Assembly: GCA_022711765.1 (NCBI GenBank)
Contig: JAKLEB010000002.1
Coordinates: 1 to 64,000 of the forward strand
DNA length: 64,000 bases
Reading direction: 5' to 3'
Source: Candidatus Krumholzibacteriota bacterium
Lineage (GTDB): Bacteria > Krumholzibacteriota > Krumholzibacteriia > LZORAL124-64-63
Below, piece after piece: positions 33,080 to 43,300 of this stretch (positions are counted from its first letter, which is position 1; the number at the start of each line of letters is the position of its first letter). The translations under genes were made by a program, and so were the position numbers. Under the pieces are notes generated by a model, which had not been told where the DNA came from, did not search any database, and worked only from the letters and a program-made list of their open reading frames with translations.

Positions 33080-34174
33080 ATGAGGATCCGCAAGGTGTGT
33101 TCCGCGCCGCTGGCGCTCGTCCTGGTGGTCGCAGCCTCGGCCGCCGCTGCCGCCGAGTTCTCGCAGGACCTGGCGACCGCCGCCCGGGAGCTCACGCTCG
33201 ACAACCTCATCGGCGAGGTCCGCGTCGAGCCGGCGCCGGGCGACCGCTTCGAGATCCGGGTCGACGTGCGCGGGGAAGACGCCGACCCCTCCCTGATCCT
33301 CGTCAAGCTCGAGGACGGCGGCAAGGCGCGGCTGACGGTGCAGTTCCCGATCGAGGAGCACCGCAGCTACGTGTACCCGAAGCTCGGCCGCGGCGAGTCC
33401 ACGACGATCTGGCAGCCCGGTCCGGAGAGCGACGAAGGCGGCTGGTTGAGAAAGGTCTGGCGCGGCGTGGGCGGCGAGAAGATCAAGGTCCGCGGCTCGG
33501 GCCGCGGGCTCGAGGTCTGGGCCGACGTCACGCTGCGAGTCCCGGCCGGTCGTTCCGCGGAGGTCCACCTCGGCGCCGGCGAGATCACGTCGGGCGGGGT
33601 CGACGGCGAGCTGGTGCTGGACACCCACAGCGGCGCCATCACCGTCGATCGCCACGCCGGCGAGCTGGTCTGCGACACCGGCAGCGGATCGGTGCAGGCG
33701 ACCGACATCGACGGCGCGCTCTTCATCGACACCGGCAGCGGCGCGGTCGAGGTCGCGAACCAGCGCGGCGGCTCCCTCAAGGTCGACACCGGCAGCGGCA
33801 GCGTGGACATCGACGGCGCCGACACCGGCGATCTCTACGTCGACACGGGGAGCGGCGGCGTCAGGGCGCGGCGGATCAGGACCGACAAGGCGCGCATCGA
33901 CACGGGCAGCGGCGCCGTCGAACTCGAGCTGGATCGCATGGGCGCCGGCCGCTTCGTCATCGATACCGGTAGCGGCAGCGTGCACCTGGTCCTGCCCGCA
34001 GAACCGTCGGCGACGATCACGGTCGACGTCGGCAGCGGCGCCATCCGCGCCGACGTGCCCGGCGCCGAGGTCGTGTACCGGGAGGACGACGCGCTGAAAC
34101 TGCGGATCGGCGAAGGCGAGGCTGCCGTGTCGGTGGACACGGGCAGCGGCGGCGTCACGATCGCGAGCCGCTGA
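33080..34174 (+). CDS. DUF4097-type secreted protein with nine DTGSG repeats
   Basis: 364 residues with a signal peptide (about 1-26, ending AAAAA-EF). The second half is built from repeated short beta-strand units, each with a [DH]TGSG or DVGSG turn: DTHSGAITVD, DTGSGSVQATD, DTGSGAVEV and so on, nine in all (about residues 185-362). This matches the DUF4097/DUF4098 putative adhesin or repeat family that folds as a right-handed beta-solenoid. The N-terminal portion (about 27-180) carries ATAARELTLDNLIGEVRVEP and a mixed beta domain. Relatives are often linked to anti-sigma or envelope stress genes, but none is visible here. ATG with SD GGGAGGGG (33068-33075). Confidence 0.85.
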   Translation: MRIRKVCSAPLALVLVVAASAAAAAEFSQDLATAARELTLDNLIGEVRVEPAPGDRFEIRVDVRGEDADPSLILVKLEDGGKARLTVQFPIEEHRSYVYPKLGRGESTTIWQPGPESDEGGWLRKVWRGVGGEKIKVRGSGRGLEVWADVTLRVPAGRSAEVHLGAGEITSGGVDGELVLDTHSGAITVDRHAGELVCDTGSGSVQATDIDGALFIDTGSGAVEVANQRGGSLKVDTGSGSVDIDGADTGDLYVDTGSGGVRARRIRTDKARIDTGSGAVELELDRMGAGRFVIDTGSGSVHLVLPAEPSATITVDVGSGAIRADVPGAEVVYREDDALKLRIGEGEAAVSVDTGSGGVTIASR

Positions 34175-34176
34175 CC

Positions 34177-34962
34177 CTAGCGCGGCTCGAGCACCTCGAT
34201 CTGGTAGGGCAGGCGGGCGGTTCCCTCGCGGGGCCGCCCGCGCGCGTCGAACGTGGCGCGGCGGCGCAGCGCCGAGCCGTCGACGAGCGCCCGCCATTCC
34301 CGCTCGGTGTAGGTGCGCAGGTCGTAGCGGTGGCTGCGGTGCTCGACCCCGCGCGGGCGCGTGGCCATGACCTCGACGATCACGCGCTCGCGGCGATCAC
34401 CCGCCGCGGGCGGCAGATACTGGACCACCTGGGTCACGTGCAAGCCGCCGCGGGCGCCTTCCCACACGTCCTCCTCGATGACGCGGTTCTCGTGGTGCAG
34501 GTCGATCCCCACCAGGTAGACGCCGTCCGGCGCGAGCAGCGCCGCGATCTGGGCGAGGTGGGCGAGGACGGCGCCGTCGTCGGCGAGATGGCGCAGCGAG
34601 TTCACGGGACAGAAGGCGACGTCGGCGGGGCCGAGGTCCACGAGGTCCGCCGCGGGATCGGTGAACGAGCCCGCGGCGAGGCGCCAGTCGCCGCCGCCGC
34701 GGACGAGGCGCGCGCGCGCGTAGGCGAGCATGGCGGGCAGCGAGTCGTAGCCGCGCACCCGGCGGCCGCGGCGCGCGAGGACGCGCAGGTAGCGGCCGGT
34801 GCCGCAGCCCGGTTCGAGCCAGACCGCGCCGGGGCCGCTGCGGGCCGCGCAGCGCCGGGCGACCCGATCCAGCGCGTCGATCTCGCGCGCGGTCCCCTGC
34901 GCATTGACGACGTCGTAGAGCGCCGGATCGAGGTAGAGGCCGCCGCCCAGGTCAGAGGTCAT
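34177..34962 (-). CDS. SAM-dependent methyltransferase
   Basis: 261 residues, class I Rossmann methyltransferase. Motif I is VWLEPGCGTGRYLRVLARRG; the acidic motif II follows in RGYDSLPAML, and motif IV is ADVAFCPVNSLRHL. A C-terminal substrate part contains GLHVTQVVQYLPPAAGDRRE and a closing beta-sheet. The target is unknown; such enzymes may modify small molecules or proteins. There is no strong SD (GGTGAG). The gene ends 2 bp after the convergent DUF4097 gene's stop and begins 21 bp after the outer-membrane protein gene upstream of it, which suggests co-transcription with that gene. Confidence 0.85.
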   Translation of the reverse strand: MTSDLGGGLYLDPALYDVVNAQGTAREIDALDRVARRCAARSGPGAVWLEPGCGTGRYLRVLARRGRRVRGYDSLPAMLAYARARLVRGGGDWRLAAGSFTDPAADLVDLGPADVAFCPVNSLRHLADDGAVLAHLAQIAALLAPDGVYLVGIDLHHENRVIEEDVWEGARGGLHVTQVVQYLPPAAGDRRERVIVEVMATRPRGVEHRSHRYDLRTYTEREWRALVDGSALRRRATFDARGRPREGTARLPYQIEVLEPR

Positions 34963-34983
34963 GGCTCACCGTCCAGCAGGGGG

Positions 34984-36228
34984 TCAGAACCGGTAGCCGA
35001 AGGTGATCCCGGTGTAGGTCCCACGCTCCTGGGGCGATCGCGCGAACGGGAAGGTGCCGTAGGTCTCGGCCCAGCGCGCATTCAGCACGAGGTCCGCCTG
35101 GAAGGGGCCGGCGAGGATGCCGGCGCCCACGGTGATCGGAGTCAGGATCGTGATCGACTGGTCCTCGGCCCAGCGGTCGGGCTCGTCAGGCAAGGTGTGG
35201 CCGCGCGACAGGCGGCTCTCGTTCTGCAGGCGCAGGTACTGCAGAGCGCCGCGCACCGTGAGCCAGGGCAGCACCCGCGACTCGAGGCCGACGCGGGCGT
35301 GGACCTCCTCGTAGGTCGCATCGGACTGGTCGTAGTCCCAGGTCTGCGAGTTGTCGACGAGGCGGTCGTGCAGCTCGTGGCCCCAGCGATACTCGGCGGA
35401 GACGACCACCAGGTTGTCGGGATCGGGCAGGAGGTTCACGCCGCAGCCGACCGCGGTCCGGTACACGTGCTGGTCCGCGGGGGCTGCGAGGGCCTCGGCG
35501 AGGACCTGGCGATCGTCCTGGCGGTGGTCGAACACGGGCACGAGCGCCGCGGTCTCGTCGAGCGCGATGAACCAGCGGGTGCGCGCGCCCCAGGTGCTCC
35601 AGGTGTGCTGGGGCGGCAGGCTGTACGAACCCTGCATCGTGGCGTCACCCTGGACGTTGACGAGCTCGTAGACGAGGTCGCCGTAGAGGCCGTCATGAAT
35701 GTCCCAGCGCGCGGACGCGCCGTAGTCGTGGAAGTAGAGGCTCTCGCCGTGGCCCGGGATCTCGGTCGAGTTCTCGCCCTCGAAGTGGGAGGAGAACGAA
35801 CCCTTCAGGCCGACCGTGATCTTGCCGAGCCCGCGCGCCCAGAGCAGCGTGAACGCGCCGCCGGGAGCGCCGGCCGGCAGATCCTCCTGGACGTACAGTC
35901 CGGCCGTGCCCCAGCGTCCGGCCCGGTCGAGGCGAGCGTGGAAGCCGCCGGCCACGCCGGTGAGGCTCTCGTTCAGGGAGCCCGGCGCGTCATGATCGAG
36001 CTCACCGAGGTCGAGGACCACCTGGTCGGGGTAGTCGACGAGCGAGGCGAACCAGACGAGCGCGTTCGAGTCGTCCTCGAGGTAGCTCGCGCCGTCACCC
36101 AGCGCGCGCACGCGGGTGAGGGTGGCCGACGCGGGCGCGGCGAGGCCGGCGATCGACGCGACGGCGATCGCGGTCGCGGCCACGGTGGCGGCCGTCGGCG
36201 ACAGCGGGCGGCGGGGGCGGGCGGTCAT
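34984..36228 (-). CDS. Putative outer-membrane beta-barrel protein
   Basis: 414 residues with a long signal peptide (about 1-35, ending APASAT). The mature part has alternating short beta strands and ends ...YTGITFGYRF, with the terminal aromatic (Phe) typical of outer-membrane barrel proteins. The N-terminal mature segment RVRALGDGASYLEDDSNALV is reminiscent of proteins from Eisenbacteria-like genomes that start with a similar GxGGAGxYIEDD pattern. It is probably a porin-like or transport barrel. SD GGAG. Confidence 0.7.
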   Translation of the reverse strand: MTARPRRPLSPTAATVAATAIAVASIAGLAAPASATLTRVRALGDGASYLEDDSNALVWFASLVDYPDQVVLDLGELDHDAPGSLNESLTGVAGGFHARLDRAGRWGTAGLYVQEDLPAGAPGGAFTLLWARGLGKITVGLKGSFSSHFEGENSTEIPGHGESLYFHDYGASARWDIHDGLYGDLVYELVNVQGDATMQGSYSLPPQHTWSTWGARTRWFIALDETAALVPVFDHRQDDRQVLAEALAAPADQHVYRTAVGCGVNLLPDPDNLVVVSAEYRWGHELHDRLVDNSQTWDYDQSDATYEEVHARVGLESRVLPWLTVRGALQYLRLQNESRLSRGHTLPDEPDRWAEDQSITILTPITVGAGILAGPFQADLVLNARWAETYGTFPFARSPQERGTYTGITFGYRF

Positions 36229-36300
36229 GGGGCTCCTTCGGGGAGGGGGCAGTGGTCAAGGACAGCCGCGGCGCCATCCTAGTCCCTCGCGCCGCGCGGA

Positions 36301-38148
36301 TCAACGCTTCGCGGCGGCCGACCCGGACAGATCGCGGCGGAAGATGCGGTCGCTACCGGTCAAGACGACCAGGCCGCGATCGGGGTGGCCCCAGAGGGCA
36401 TTGACCGAGGTGCCGTCGGGCCGATCGAACCCGTCGAGCAGCTCCCAGCCATCCGGGCCGAATCGCGCGAATTCGTAGCCGAACGCGATGACGAGGTCGC
36501 TGCTGACCTCGCAGATGCTGTCCTCCCACCAGTAGAGACCTGCTGGGAACTCGGACCACCGTCCGTCCGCGAAGACGGCCTCGTAGGACCGCCAATAAGG
36601 GTCCTCCATGATGTAGCCCCGGACGAAGAGGCGGTCGCTCAGCGGCGCCAGATAGCATTGGTCCAGGTTCAGCTCGGGTCGTTCGGTGAGGTCGCGGAGC
36701 TGCTCGCCGTCGTGGTGGAAGAGGCGTCCCTGCGTCAGCAGATAGACCTCGCTGGCGTCGTTCGTGTCGAGCCAGTGGACCCAACCGGCGAGCGAGTCGG
36801 CCGGGGTCCAGACGCCATCCGCCAGCCGCCAGAGCAGGCGGTCTGCGGCGGCCCAGGCGTTCGTCCCATCGCTCCAGATCCGATCGGCCCAGCGCGGGAG
36901 CGACGGCAGCGCGGTGAGGCGGCCGTCGACGGACCGGACGGCCAGCTCTCGTCCGCCGATGACCACGACGTCCCCGGTGGCGAGCGGCTCGATCTGGTCG
37001 ATGCCGAACCAGACGTCCTCGGCGTGCCAGCCGTCCTGGTCGCCGATGATCAGGTTGGAACCGGCGCTCGCGTAGATCCGGTCGGCATCGCCGGCGAGCC
37101 TGCTCGACGGCTGCAGCGAGACGCCCGCCAGCACGGACTGGCAGGTGAAGGAACCGTCGGCCTGCCAGGCGCCGCGCACGAAGGACGCATCGCGACCGAC
37201 GCCAAAGACCGCCGGGCCCATGGCGCCGGGACGGCGGGGGATCGCCCAGTCCAGGATCTCCTGCGGGAGGGTGACCAGCGGGTGGCTCTCGCAGTCCACG
37301 AGCGCGCACAGCGAGCTGGACGAGCCGACCACCGGGAATCGCGAATCGAGCACGAATCGACCGCTCGTCACCGGCGTCTGGTCGCAGGGGTAGCTCAGCT
37401 CGCCGGCGGCGGTGAACTCGACCAGTCTGCAGGATTGGTCATACGGGGACCGGACTAGGCCGAGGTCTCCGTCGACATCGACGACGCGCACGCTCGACGC
37501 CACTGTCTCCCAGGCGCCGTGGCGCAGCCGGAACACGAGGGACTGCGTCGCGGCCATCACGGGATGGGCCGCGGACGGACGCCAGACGGCATCGACCCGT
37601 TCGAAAACGCCGTCGGGGCCGCCGTCGGGGAGGTCCATCCGGGTCCAGTCGACGCCGTCGTACCTGGCGATGGTCGGCACGTAGCTGGTATCTGCCCAGG
37701 CCTGACCGCCGATGTAGATCTCGTCTTCCGCGATGACGCAGAGATCCATCGCCTCGAACGGCGTCGCAGCGATGGCGGTCCACGCCAGGCCGTCCCACCG
37801 ATGGAGATGCGACCAGGTCACCGCCCACACGGCGGCGCTCGCCAGGCCGTCGATGGCGACGATACCCCGTCGGGGCTCCAGGTCGAAGCGAGCGGCCCGG
37901 CGGCCGTCGTAGTGCAGCAAGACGCCGTATTCGCCGCCCGCCCACATGTCGTCGGCATCCATGCCCCAGACCGACGTGAGGTGCTCGTTCGCGAACTCGG
38001 GGTAGATCTGCTGCCAGGGGCCGGCGGGTCCGGGCGCCGCGTCGGGCCGGGTCGGCATGGAGTCGAGCCGCGCGCAGCCGCTCGCCAGCAGCACCGCGGC
38101 GCCGAGGGCGATCAGGCGAGGTCGAAGCCGGGCGCGCGCTCGAGTCAT
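36301..38148 (-). CDS. Large lipoprotein with beta-propeller-like repeats
   Basis: 615 residues. The lipoprotein signal MTRARARLRPRLIALGAAVL then LASGC gives Cys25. The mature protein is made of repeats with the pattern W-x-x-Y-P-E-F-x-N-E-H-L-T-S-V-W-G and AVWAVTWSHLHRWDGLAWTA (HYDG, RWDG, RYDG cores), likely a beta-propeller. At least seven repeat-like units can be traced. Function unknown. It has two 13-bp direct repeats 30-60 bp upstream (38178-38208). It lies 73 bp downstream of the YfcC/DinB pair, and all are on the minus strand. Confidence 0.7.
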   Translation of the reverse strand: MTRARARLRPRLIALGAAVLLASGCARLDSMPTRPDAAPGPAGPWQQIYPEFANEHLTSVWGMDADDMWAGGEYGVLLHYDGRRAARFDLEPRRGIVAIDGLASAAVWAVTWSHLHRWDGLAWTAIAATPFEAMDLCVIAEDEIYIGGQAWADTSYVPTIARYDGVDWTRMDLPDGGPDGVFERVDAVWRPSAAHPVMAATQSLVFRLRHGAWETVASSVRVVDVDGDLGLVRSPYDQSCRLVEFTAAGELSYPCDQTPVTSGRFVLDSRFPVVGSSSSLCALVDCESHPLVTLPQEILDWAIPRRPGAMGPAVFGVGRDASFVRGAWQADGSFTCQSVLAGVSLQPSSRLAGDADRIYASAGSNLIIGDQDGWHAEDVWFGIDQIEPLATGDVVVIGGRELAVRSVDGRLTALPSLPRWADRIWSDGTNAWAAADRLLWRLADGVWTPADSLAGWVHWLDTNDASEVYLLTQGRLFHHDGEQLRDLTERPELNLDQCYLAPLSDRLFVRGYIMEDPYWRSYEAVFADGRWSEFPAGLYWWEDSICEVSSDLVIAFGYEFARFGPDGWELLDGFDRPDGTSVNALWGHPDRGLVVLTGSDRIFRRDLSGSAAAKR

Positions 38149-38177
38149 GACACCCTGTCCGCATCGGTCCAGGTCAT

Positions 38178-38208
38178 AACGAGAATCCCCGCGGCAACGA
38201 TAATCCCC
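38178..38208. repeat. Direct repeat, 13 bp, spaced 18 bp apart, before the large lipoprotein gene
   Basis: AACGAGAATCCCC (38178-38190) and AACGATAATCCCC (38196-38208) differ at one position. They sit 30-60 bp upstream of the lipoprotein ATG on the minus strand, in a likely 5' UTR or operator region. Confidence 0.5.
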
Positions 38209-38221
38209 CCCGGGCAGGGAA

Positions 38222-39661
38222 TCAATGATACCCGATCGCCACCGCTACGATCAGGAACGCGGCCGACAGCAGGCAGAGCAGCCCGAACAGGGGCAGCATG
38301 AACCGCAACCACCGGCCATACGGCACCTTCGCGAGGCCCAGCATCGCCATCAGGATCCCGCTGGTGGGGATCACGGTGTTGCTGAAGCCGTCGCCGCAGG
38401 TGAACGAGAAGACTGCGGTCTGCCGGGTGATGCCGATGATGTCCGCGAGCGGGGCCATCAGCGGCATCGAGACGGCCGCCTGCCCCGAACCGCTGGGGAT
38501 GAACACGTTCACGATGTTCTCGAAGCAGAGCATGCCGACGACCGCGACGTAGCGCGGCACCTCGACGAGCACGCTCGCCGCGGCGTGGACGACGGTGTCG
38601 ATCACCAGGCCGTCCTGCAGGACGACCGCGATGCCCCGCGCGAAGCCCACGACGAGCGCCGCGACGACCATCTCCTCGCAGCCCTTGACGAACGCGCGGG
38701 CGCTGTCCGCCACGGAGAGGCGGGCGAGCGCGGCCGCGACGAATCCCATCAGCAGGAAGCCGCCGCCCATCTCGGCCATCCACCAGCCGAAGCGCTGGAC
38801 GGCGACGACGATGAACGCGAAGACGACGGCGCAGGCCACGAGGATCGCGGCGTGATGGCGCCGGTAGTCGGCGCCGGACGCGACGGCGGCGCCCTGATCG
38901 CGGTCCTCCCAGGCCTCGGGCACGTCGGCGATTACGCTCGCGGCGCGATCACGCCGCACGCGGGCGCCGTAGCGCAGGACGTAGCCGATGGCCAGGCTCA
39001 GGGCGCAGCCGAAGAAGACGATGCGCAGGGGCATGCCAGAGTGGAGCGGCAACTCGGCGATGCCCTGCGCGACGCTCACGGTGAACGGATTCGTCGTGGA
39101 CGCGGCGAAACCCACCTGCCCGGCGACCTCGACGAGCGCCATGCCGTAGAGCGCGTCGTAGCCGAGGCGGCGCGCCACGAGCACGAAGAGCGGCACGAGC
39201 GGGATGTACTCCTCGCCCATGCCGAGGGTCGAGCCGCCCACGGCAAACACGGTCATCACGACCACGGTGAGCAGCGGCCCGCGGTCCTGCAGCCGGTCGA
39301 CCAGGCGGCCGACCGAGGCCGTGACGACGCCGGTGCGTTGCAGGATGCCGAAGACGCCGCCGATCACGAAGATGAAGAAGATGATGTCGGCGGCGGCCTC
39401 CATGCCGCGGGGGACGGCCGAGAGGAATCCCACCACGCCGACCGGCGTGGCCCGATCGGGCTGAGGATCGCCCAGCAGCGCGCCGCGCAGCGAGTAGTGC
39501 TTGGCGACCGGCTCGAAGGTCCCGGGGACGACGAGGGTTCGCGAGCGACCCTCCACCTCGCGGGTCTCGCGGGCATACCGGCCCGAGGGTACGACCCAGG
39601 TCGCGAGGGCGCAGGCCAGGATGACCAGCCACAGCAGCACGAAGACGTGCGGGATGCGCAT
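38222..39661 (-). CDS. YfcC/DcuC-family C4-dicarboxylate-type transporter
   Basis: 479 residues, about 12 membrane spans, matching the YfcC-type branch of the C4-dicarboxylate transporter family (with N-terminal MRIPHVFVLLWLVILACALA, then a VVPSGRYAR loop, and VGGSTLGMGEEYIPLVPLFV and TTNPFTVSVAQGIAEL in the middle). Similar proteins handle arginine, ornithine or dicarboxylates. Start ATG 39661 is 2 bp from the stop of the DinB gene, so the two are translationally coupled. An in-frame extension upstream lies inside the DinB gene and is not real. Confidence 0.87.
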   Translation of the reverse strand: MRIPHVFVLLWLVILACALATWVVPSGRYARETREVEGRSRTLVVPGTFEPVAKHYSLRGALLGDPQPDRATPVGVVGFLSAVPRGMEAAADIIFFIFVIGGVFGILQRTGVVTASVGRLVDRLQDRGPLLTVVVMTVFAVGGSTLGMGEEYIPLVPLFVLVARRLGYDALYGMALVEVAGQVGFAASTTNPFTVSVAQGIAELPLHSGMPLRIVFFGCALSLAIGYVLRYGARVRRDRAASVIADVPEAWEDRDQGAAVASGADYRRHHAAILVACAVVFAFIVVAVQRFGWWMAEMGGGFLLMGFVAAALARLSVADSARAFVKGCEEMVVAALVVGFARGIAVVLQDGLVIDTVVHAAASVLVEVPRYVAVVGMLCFENIVNVFIPSGSGQAAVSMPLMAPLADIIGITRQTAVFSFTCGDGFSNTVIPTSGILMAMLGLAKVPYGRWLRFMLPLFGLLCLLSAAFLIVAVAIGYH

Positions 39662-39663
39662 CG

Positions 39664-40146
39664 TCACCCAGCCATGCCCGGGTAGCCGAGCGCCTTGCGC
39701 AGGAAGCCGAGCTGCCCCAGATGGTAGCACTCGTGCAGCGCGAGGAAGCCGAGGGTGCCCAGGACCGTGCCGTCGAACGAAGGGGTCGGGCCGGGCCAGG
39801 GCCTGCCGAGCAGTGTGGCATCGGCCCGGGCGCAGCGGGCCGAGATCGACTCGCCGATCGCGCGCCAACTCGCCAGCAGGTCGGCGGCGGCCGGCGTGGT
39901 CGCCGGGTCGCCGACCGCCGCTCCACGACGGAAGCGGTCGCCGTACGGATACTCCTCATCGCCGCCGAGCAGCCGGTCGATCCCGTGGCGCGACCCCGTG
40001 AGGTGTCCCAGGATCCAGGCCATCGGGTTCGTTCCCGGCAGGACGATCGCGCGGTAGTGCTGATCCGAAACGCCGGCCAGGGTGGCGGGCACGAGCTGGT
40101 CGTTCTTGGCGAAGGTGGCGGCGATCGAGATCAAGCGCGGATCCAT
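39664..40146 (-). CDS. DinB-family protein
   Basis: 160 residues, four-helix bundle of the DinB/YfiT-like family. Metal-ligand histidines are in AWILGHLTGSRHGIDRLLGG and FLALHECYHLGQLGFLRKAL, the usual H...HxxxH spread. These proteins are thiol-dependent or metal-dependent transferases, but the substrate here is unknown. It is the first gene of the DinB-YfcC pair; the SD before its ATG is GGGAGG. The 156-bp gap to the tricorn gene (plus) carries a TTGACT element (40219-40224) that could serve as a -35 for it. Confidence 0.85.
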   Translation of the reverse strand: MDPRLISIAATFAKNDQLVPATLAGVSDQHYRAIVLPGTNPMAWILGHLTGSRHGIDRLLGGDEEYPYGDRFRRGAAVGDPATTPAAADLLASWRAIGESISARCARADATLLGRPWPGPTPSFDGTVLGTLGFLALHECYHLGQLGFLRKALGYPGMAG

Positions 40147-40302
40147 GGGAACCTCCCGGCTGGAGTGACCGTCGCGGCGATGGTACCGGGTCGCGGGCGC
40201 CGAGGCAAGGCGAGCGGGTTGACTCGGACCTGCAACCCGTGTTCACTGGTCCCGTAAAACTCGCCGAACCGTCTCGTCCTCGACCCTTCCAGGAGGATTG
40301 CC

Positions 40303-43300
40303 GTGAACCGTCTTCGCGCCCTCTGGCCGGCCGCGCTGCTCGTCTGCGCGACCGCGTTCGCCGCGACTCCGCCGCCCGCGCCGTTCGCCGGCGCTCCCAC
40401 GCGGCTGCTCCGCCTGGCGGACATCTCCGCCGAGCACATCGTCTTCACCTACGAGGGCGATCTCTGGCTCGTCGACCAGGCCGGCGGCATCCCGCGCCGC
40501 CTGACGACCGGCCACGGCGCGGAACAGGACGCGAAATTCTCGCCGGACGGCCGGCAGCTCGCGTTCACGGGCCAGTACGACGGCGCGAACGACGTCTACG
40601 TGATGCCCGCCCTCGGCGGCGAGCCGCGGCGGCTCACCTTCCACCCCGGCGGCGACCAGGTCATCGACTGGCATCCCGACGGCAAGCGGATCCTCTTCCG
40701 CAGCGCGCGGCGGAGTCCGCTGGGCGATCCCGAGTTCTACCTGGTCGACGCGGCCGGCGGGCTGCCCGAGAAGGTCGCCGTCGACCGCGGCGCGCTCGGC
40801 TCGTACTCGCCGGACGGCACGAAGCTCGCCTACAACCGCATCCCCAGCGAGAACCGCACCTGGAAGCGGTATCAGGGCGGCATGGCCCAGGACGTCTGGC
40901 TCGCCGACTTCACGACCGGCGCCATCGTCAAGGCGACCGACTGGACCGGCGCCGACAACTACCCGATGTGGATCGGCGACCGGGTTTACTTCAACAGCGA
41001 CCGCGAGGACGGCACGCTCAACCTCTACTCGCTCGATCCCGCGCATCCCGACCAGCCACCCGCGCGCCTGACCCGCTTCGACGACTTCGACGTGAAGTAC
41101 CCGTCGGCCGGTCCGGGCCGCATCGTCTTCCAGTACCAGGAGCAGCTGCACGTCCTGGACCTCGCGAGCGGCGAGGTCTCGCCCGTCCACGTGGACCTGC
41201 GCAGCGACCGTGTCCAGATGCGCCCCGAGTACGTACGCTGCGAGCCGAAGTCGGGCAGCTTCGGGCTCGACCCCGCCGGCGAGACCCTGCTGCTCGAGGC
41301 GCGCGGCGAGATCGTCAGGGTCCCGGTCGAGGAAGGCCCCTGGCGCAACCTCACGGCCGCGTCCGGCAGCCGGGAGAAGAACGCCGCCTGGTCGCCCGAC
41401 GGCAAGGAGATCGCCTTCGTGAGCGACCGCACCGGCCAGGAGCAGCTCTACGTCATGCCGGCGGGAGGCGGCGAATGGCGCCAGCTCACGGACGGCGCGT
41501 TCGGCATGATGCTGCCGCCGGTCTGGTCGCCCGACAGCAAGTCAATCCTCGTCGGCGACAAGTTCATGCGCCTGAACCTGGTCGACGTGGCCTCGGGCAA
41601 GGTCCGCGTGATCGACCAGGGAGAATACGATGACGCCTGGGAACGCTGGGGCATCCTCGACTACGTGTGGTCGCCGGACTCGCGCTGGATCGCCTACACG
41701 AAGAACACGGCGAACATGCACGAGGTGGTCACGCTCCACGACACGAAGGCGGCGAAGAGCTATCCCGTCACGGACGCGATGTTCACGAGCTGGTCGCCGA
41801 GCTTCGACCCCGCCGGCCGCTACCTCTGGTTCCTGAGCAACCGCACGTTCGAGCCCATCATGGACCGCATCGACCAGAACCACATCTTCCTGGACTGCGC
41901 GCGCCCTTACCTGGCGCTCCTGCAGGACGGCGCGCGCTCGCCGTTCGATCCGGCGGTGGACGACGCGGCGGCGGACGGAGACGGGGGCGATGACGGCGGC
42001 GACGACGCGGACAAGGACGACGACGATGATGACGCCGAGGCCGCGGCCGTGCGCGTCGACCCCGCGGGAATCGCCGATCGCGTCGTCGCCGTCAAGGGCT
42101 GCGACGCCGCGAACTGGTTCCGCCTGGAGGCCACCGCCGGCGGCTGCCTCCTTTTGCGCCGCGACGAGCCGGTCTTCCTCAAGTACCAGCACGTGGACGA
42201 CCGCACGACCGACCAGGATCTCACGCTGGTCTCCTACAGCCTGGAGGATGAAGAGACCGAGGATCTCGGCGACAAGGTCGCGAACTACCACCTGTCGGCC
42301 GACGGCGAGACGCTCGTCGCGCGGGCCGGCGCGGAGTACACGGTGGGCGCGGTCGGCGATCCGCTCAAGGACGGCGACGCGGTCGACCTCTCGGACGTGC
42401 GCCTGGAGATCGTACGCGACCTGGAGTACCGGCAGATCTTCGATGAGGCCTGGCGCGTGCAGCGCGACTGGTTCTACGACCGCGGCATGCACGGCGAAGA
42501 CTGGGACGCCGTCCGCGCCAAGTACGCGCCGCTCGTGGCCTGGTGCGGCCACCGGGACGACTTGCGCTACCTGATCGGCGAGATGATCGGCGAGCTCAAC
42601 ATCGGCCACACCTACATCTTCGGCGGCGACTACCAGGGCGGACCCGGCCGCATCGGCACGGGCCTGCTCGGTTGCGACCTCGAGCTGGACGCCAAGGCGG
42701 GCCGCTATCGCATCGCCCGCATCCTGCCGGGCTGGGGCTGGAGCGAGAGCCTCGTGTCGCCGCTCACCGCGCCGGGGGTCGGCGTCCGCGAGGGCGAGTA
42801 CCTGCTCGCGGTCGACGGTGTCGACCTCGCCGCCGGCGTGAACCCCTACAGCGCGCTGGTCGACAAGGCGGGCAACGTCGTCGAGCTCGCGATCGGTCCG
42901 GCCGACGGCAAGGGCGCGCGCACGGTCAAGGTCGAGACCCTGCGCAGCGAGAGCGGCCTGCGCTACCGCGCGTGGGTCGAGGGCAACCGCCGCAAGGTCG
43001 AGGAGATGTCGGGCGGCAAGCTCGGCTACCTGCACCTGCCCGACATGTCCGAGCCCGGCCTCAGCGAGTTCGCCTGGTACTGGTACCCGCAGACGGAGAA
43101 GCAGGGCCTCGTGATCGACGAGCGCTCGAACGGCGGCGGTTTCGTGGCGGACATGATCATCGATCGACTGGAACGCGACCTCTGGTCGCTGACGATCCCG
43201 CGCGAGGGCAAGGCGGGCCGCAATCCGGAGCGCGACTTCCACGGTCCGCTCGCCGTGCTCATCAGCGAGGAGACCGGCAGCAACGGCGAGTTCTTCGCCC

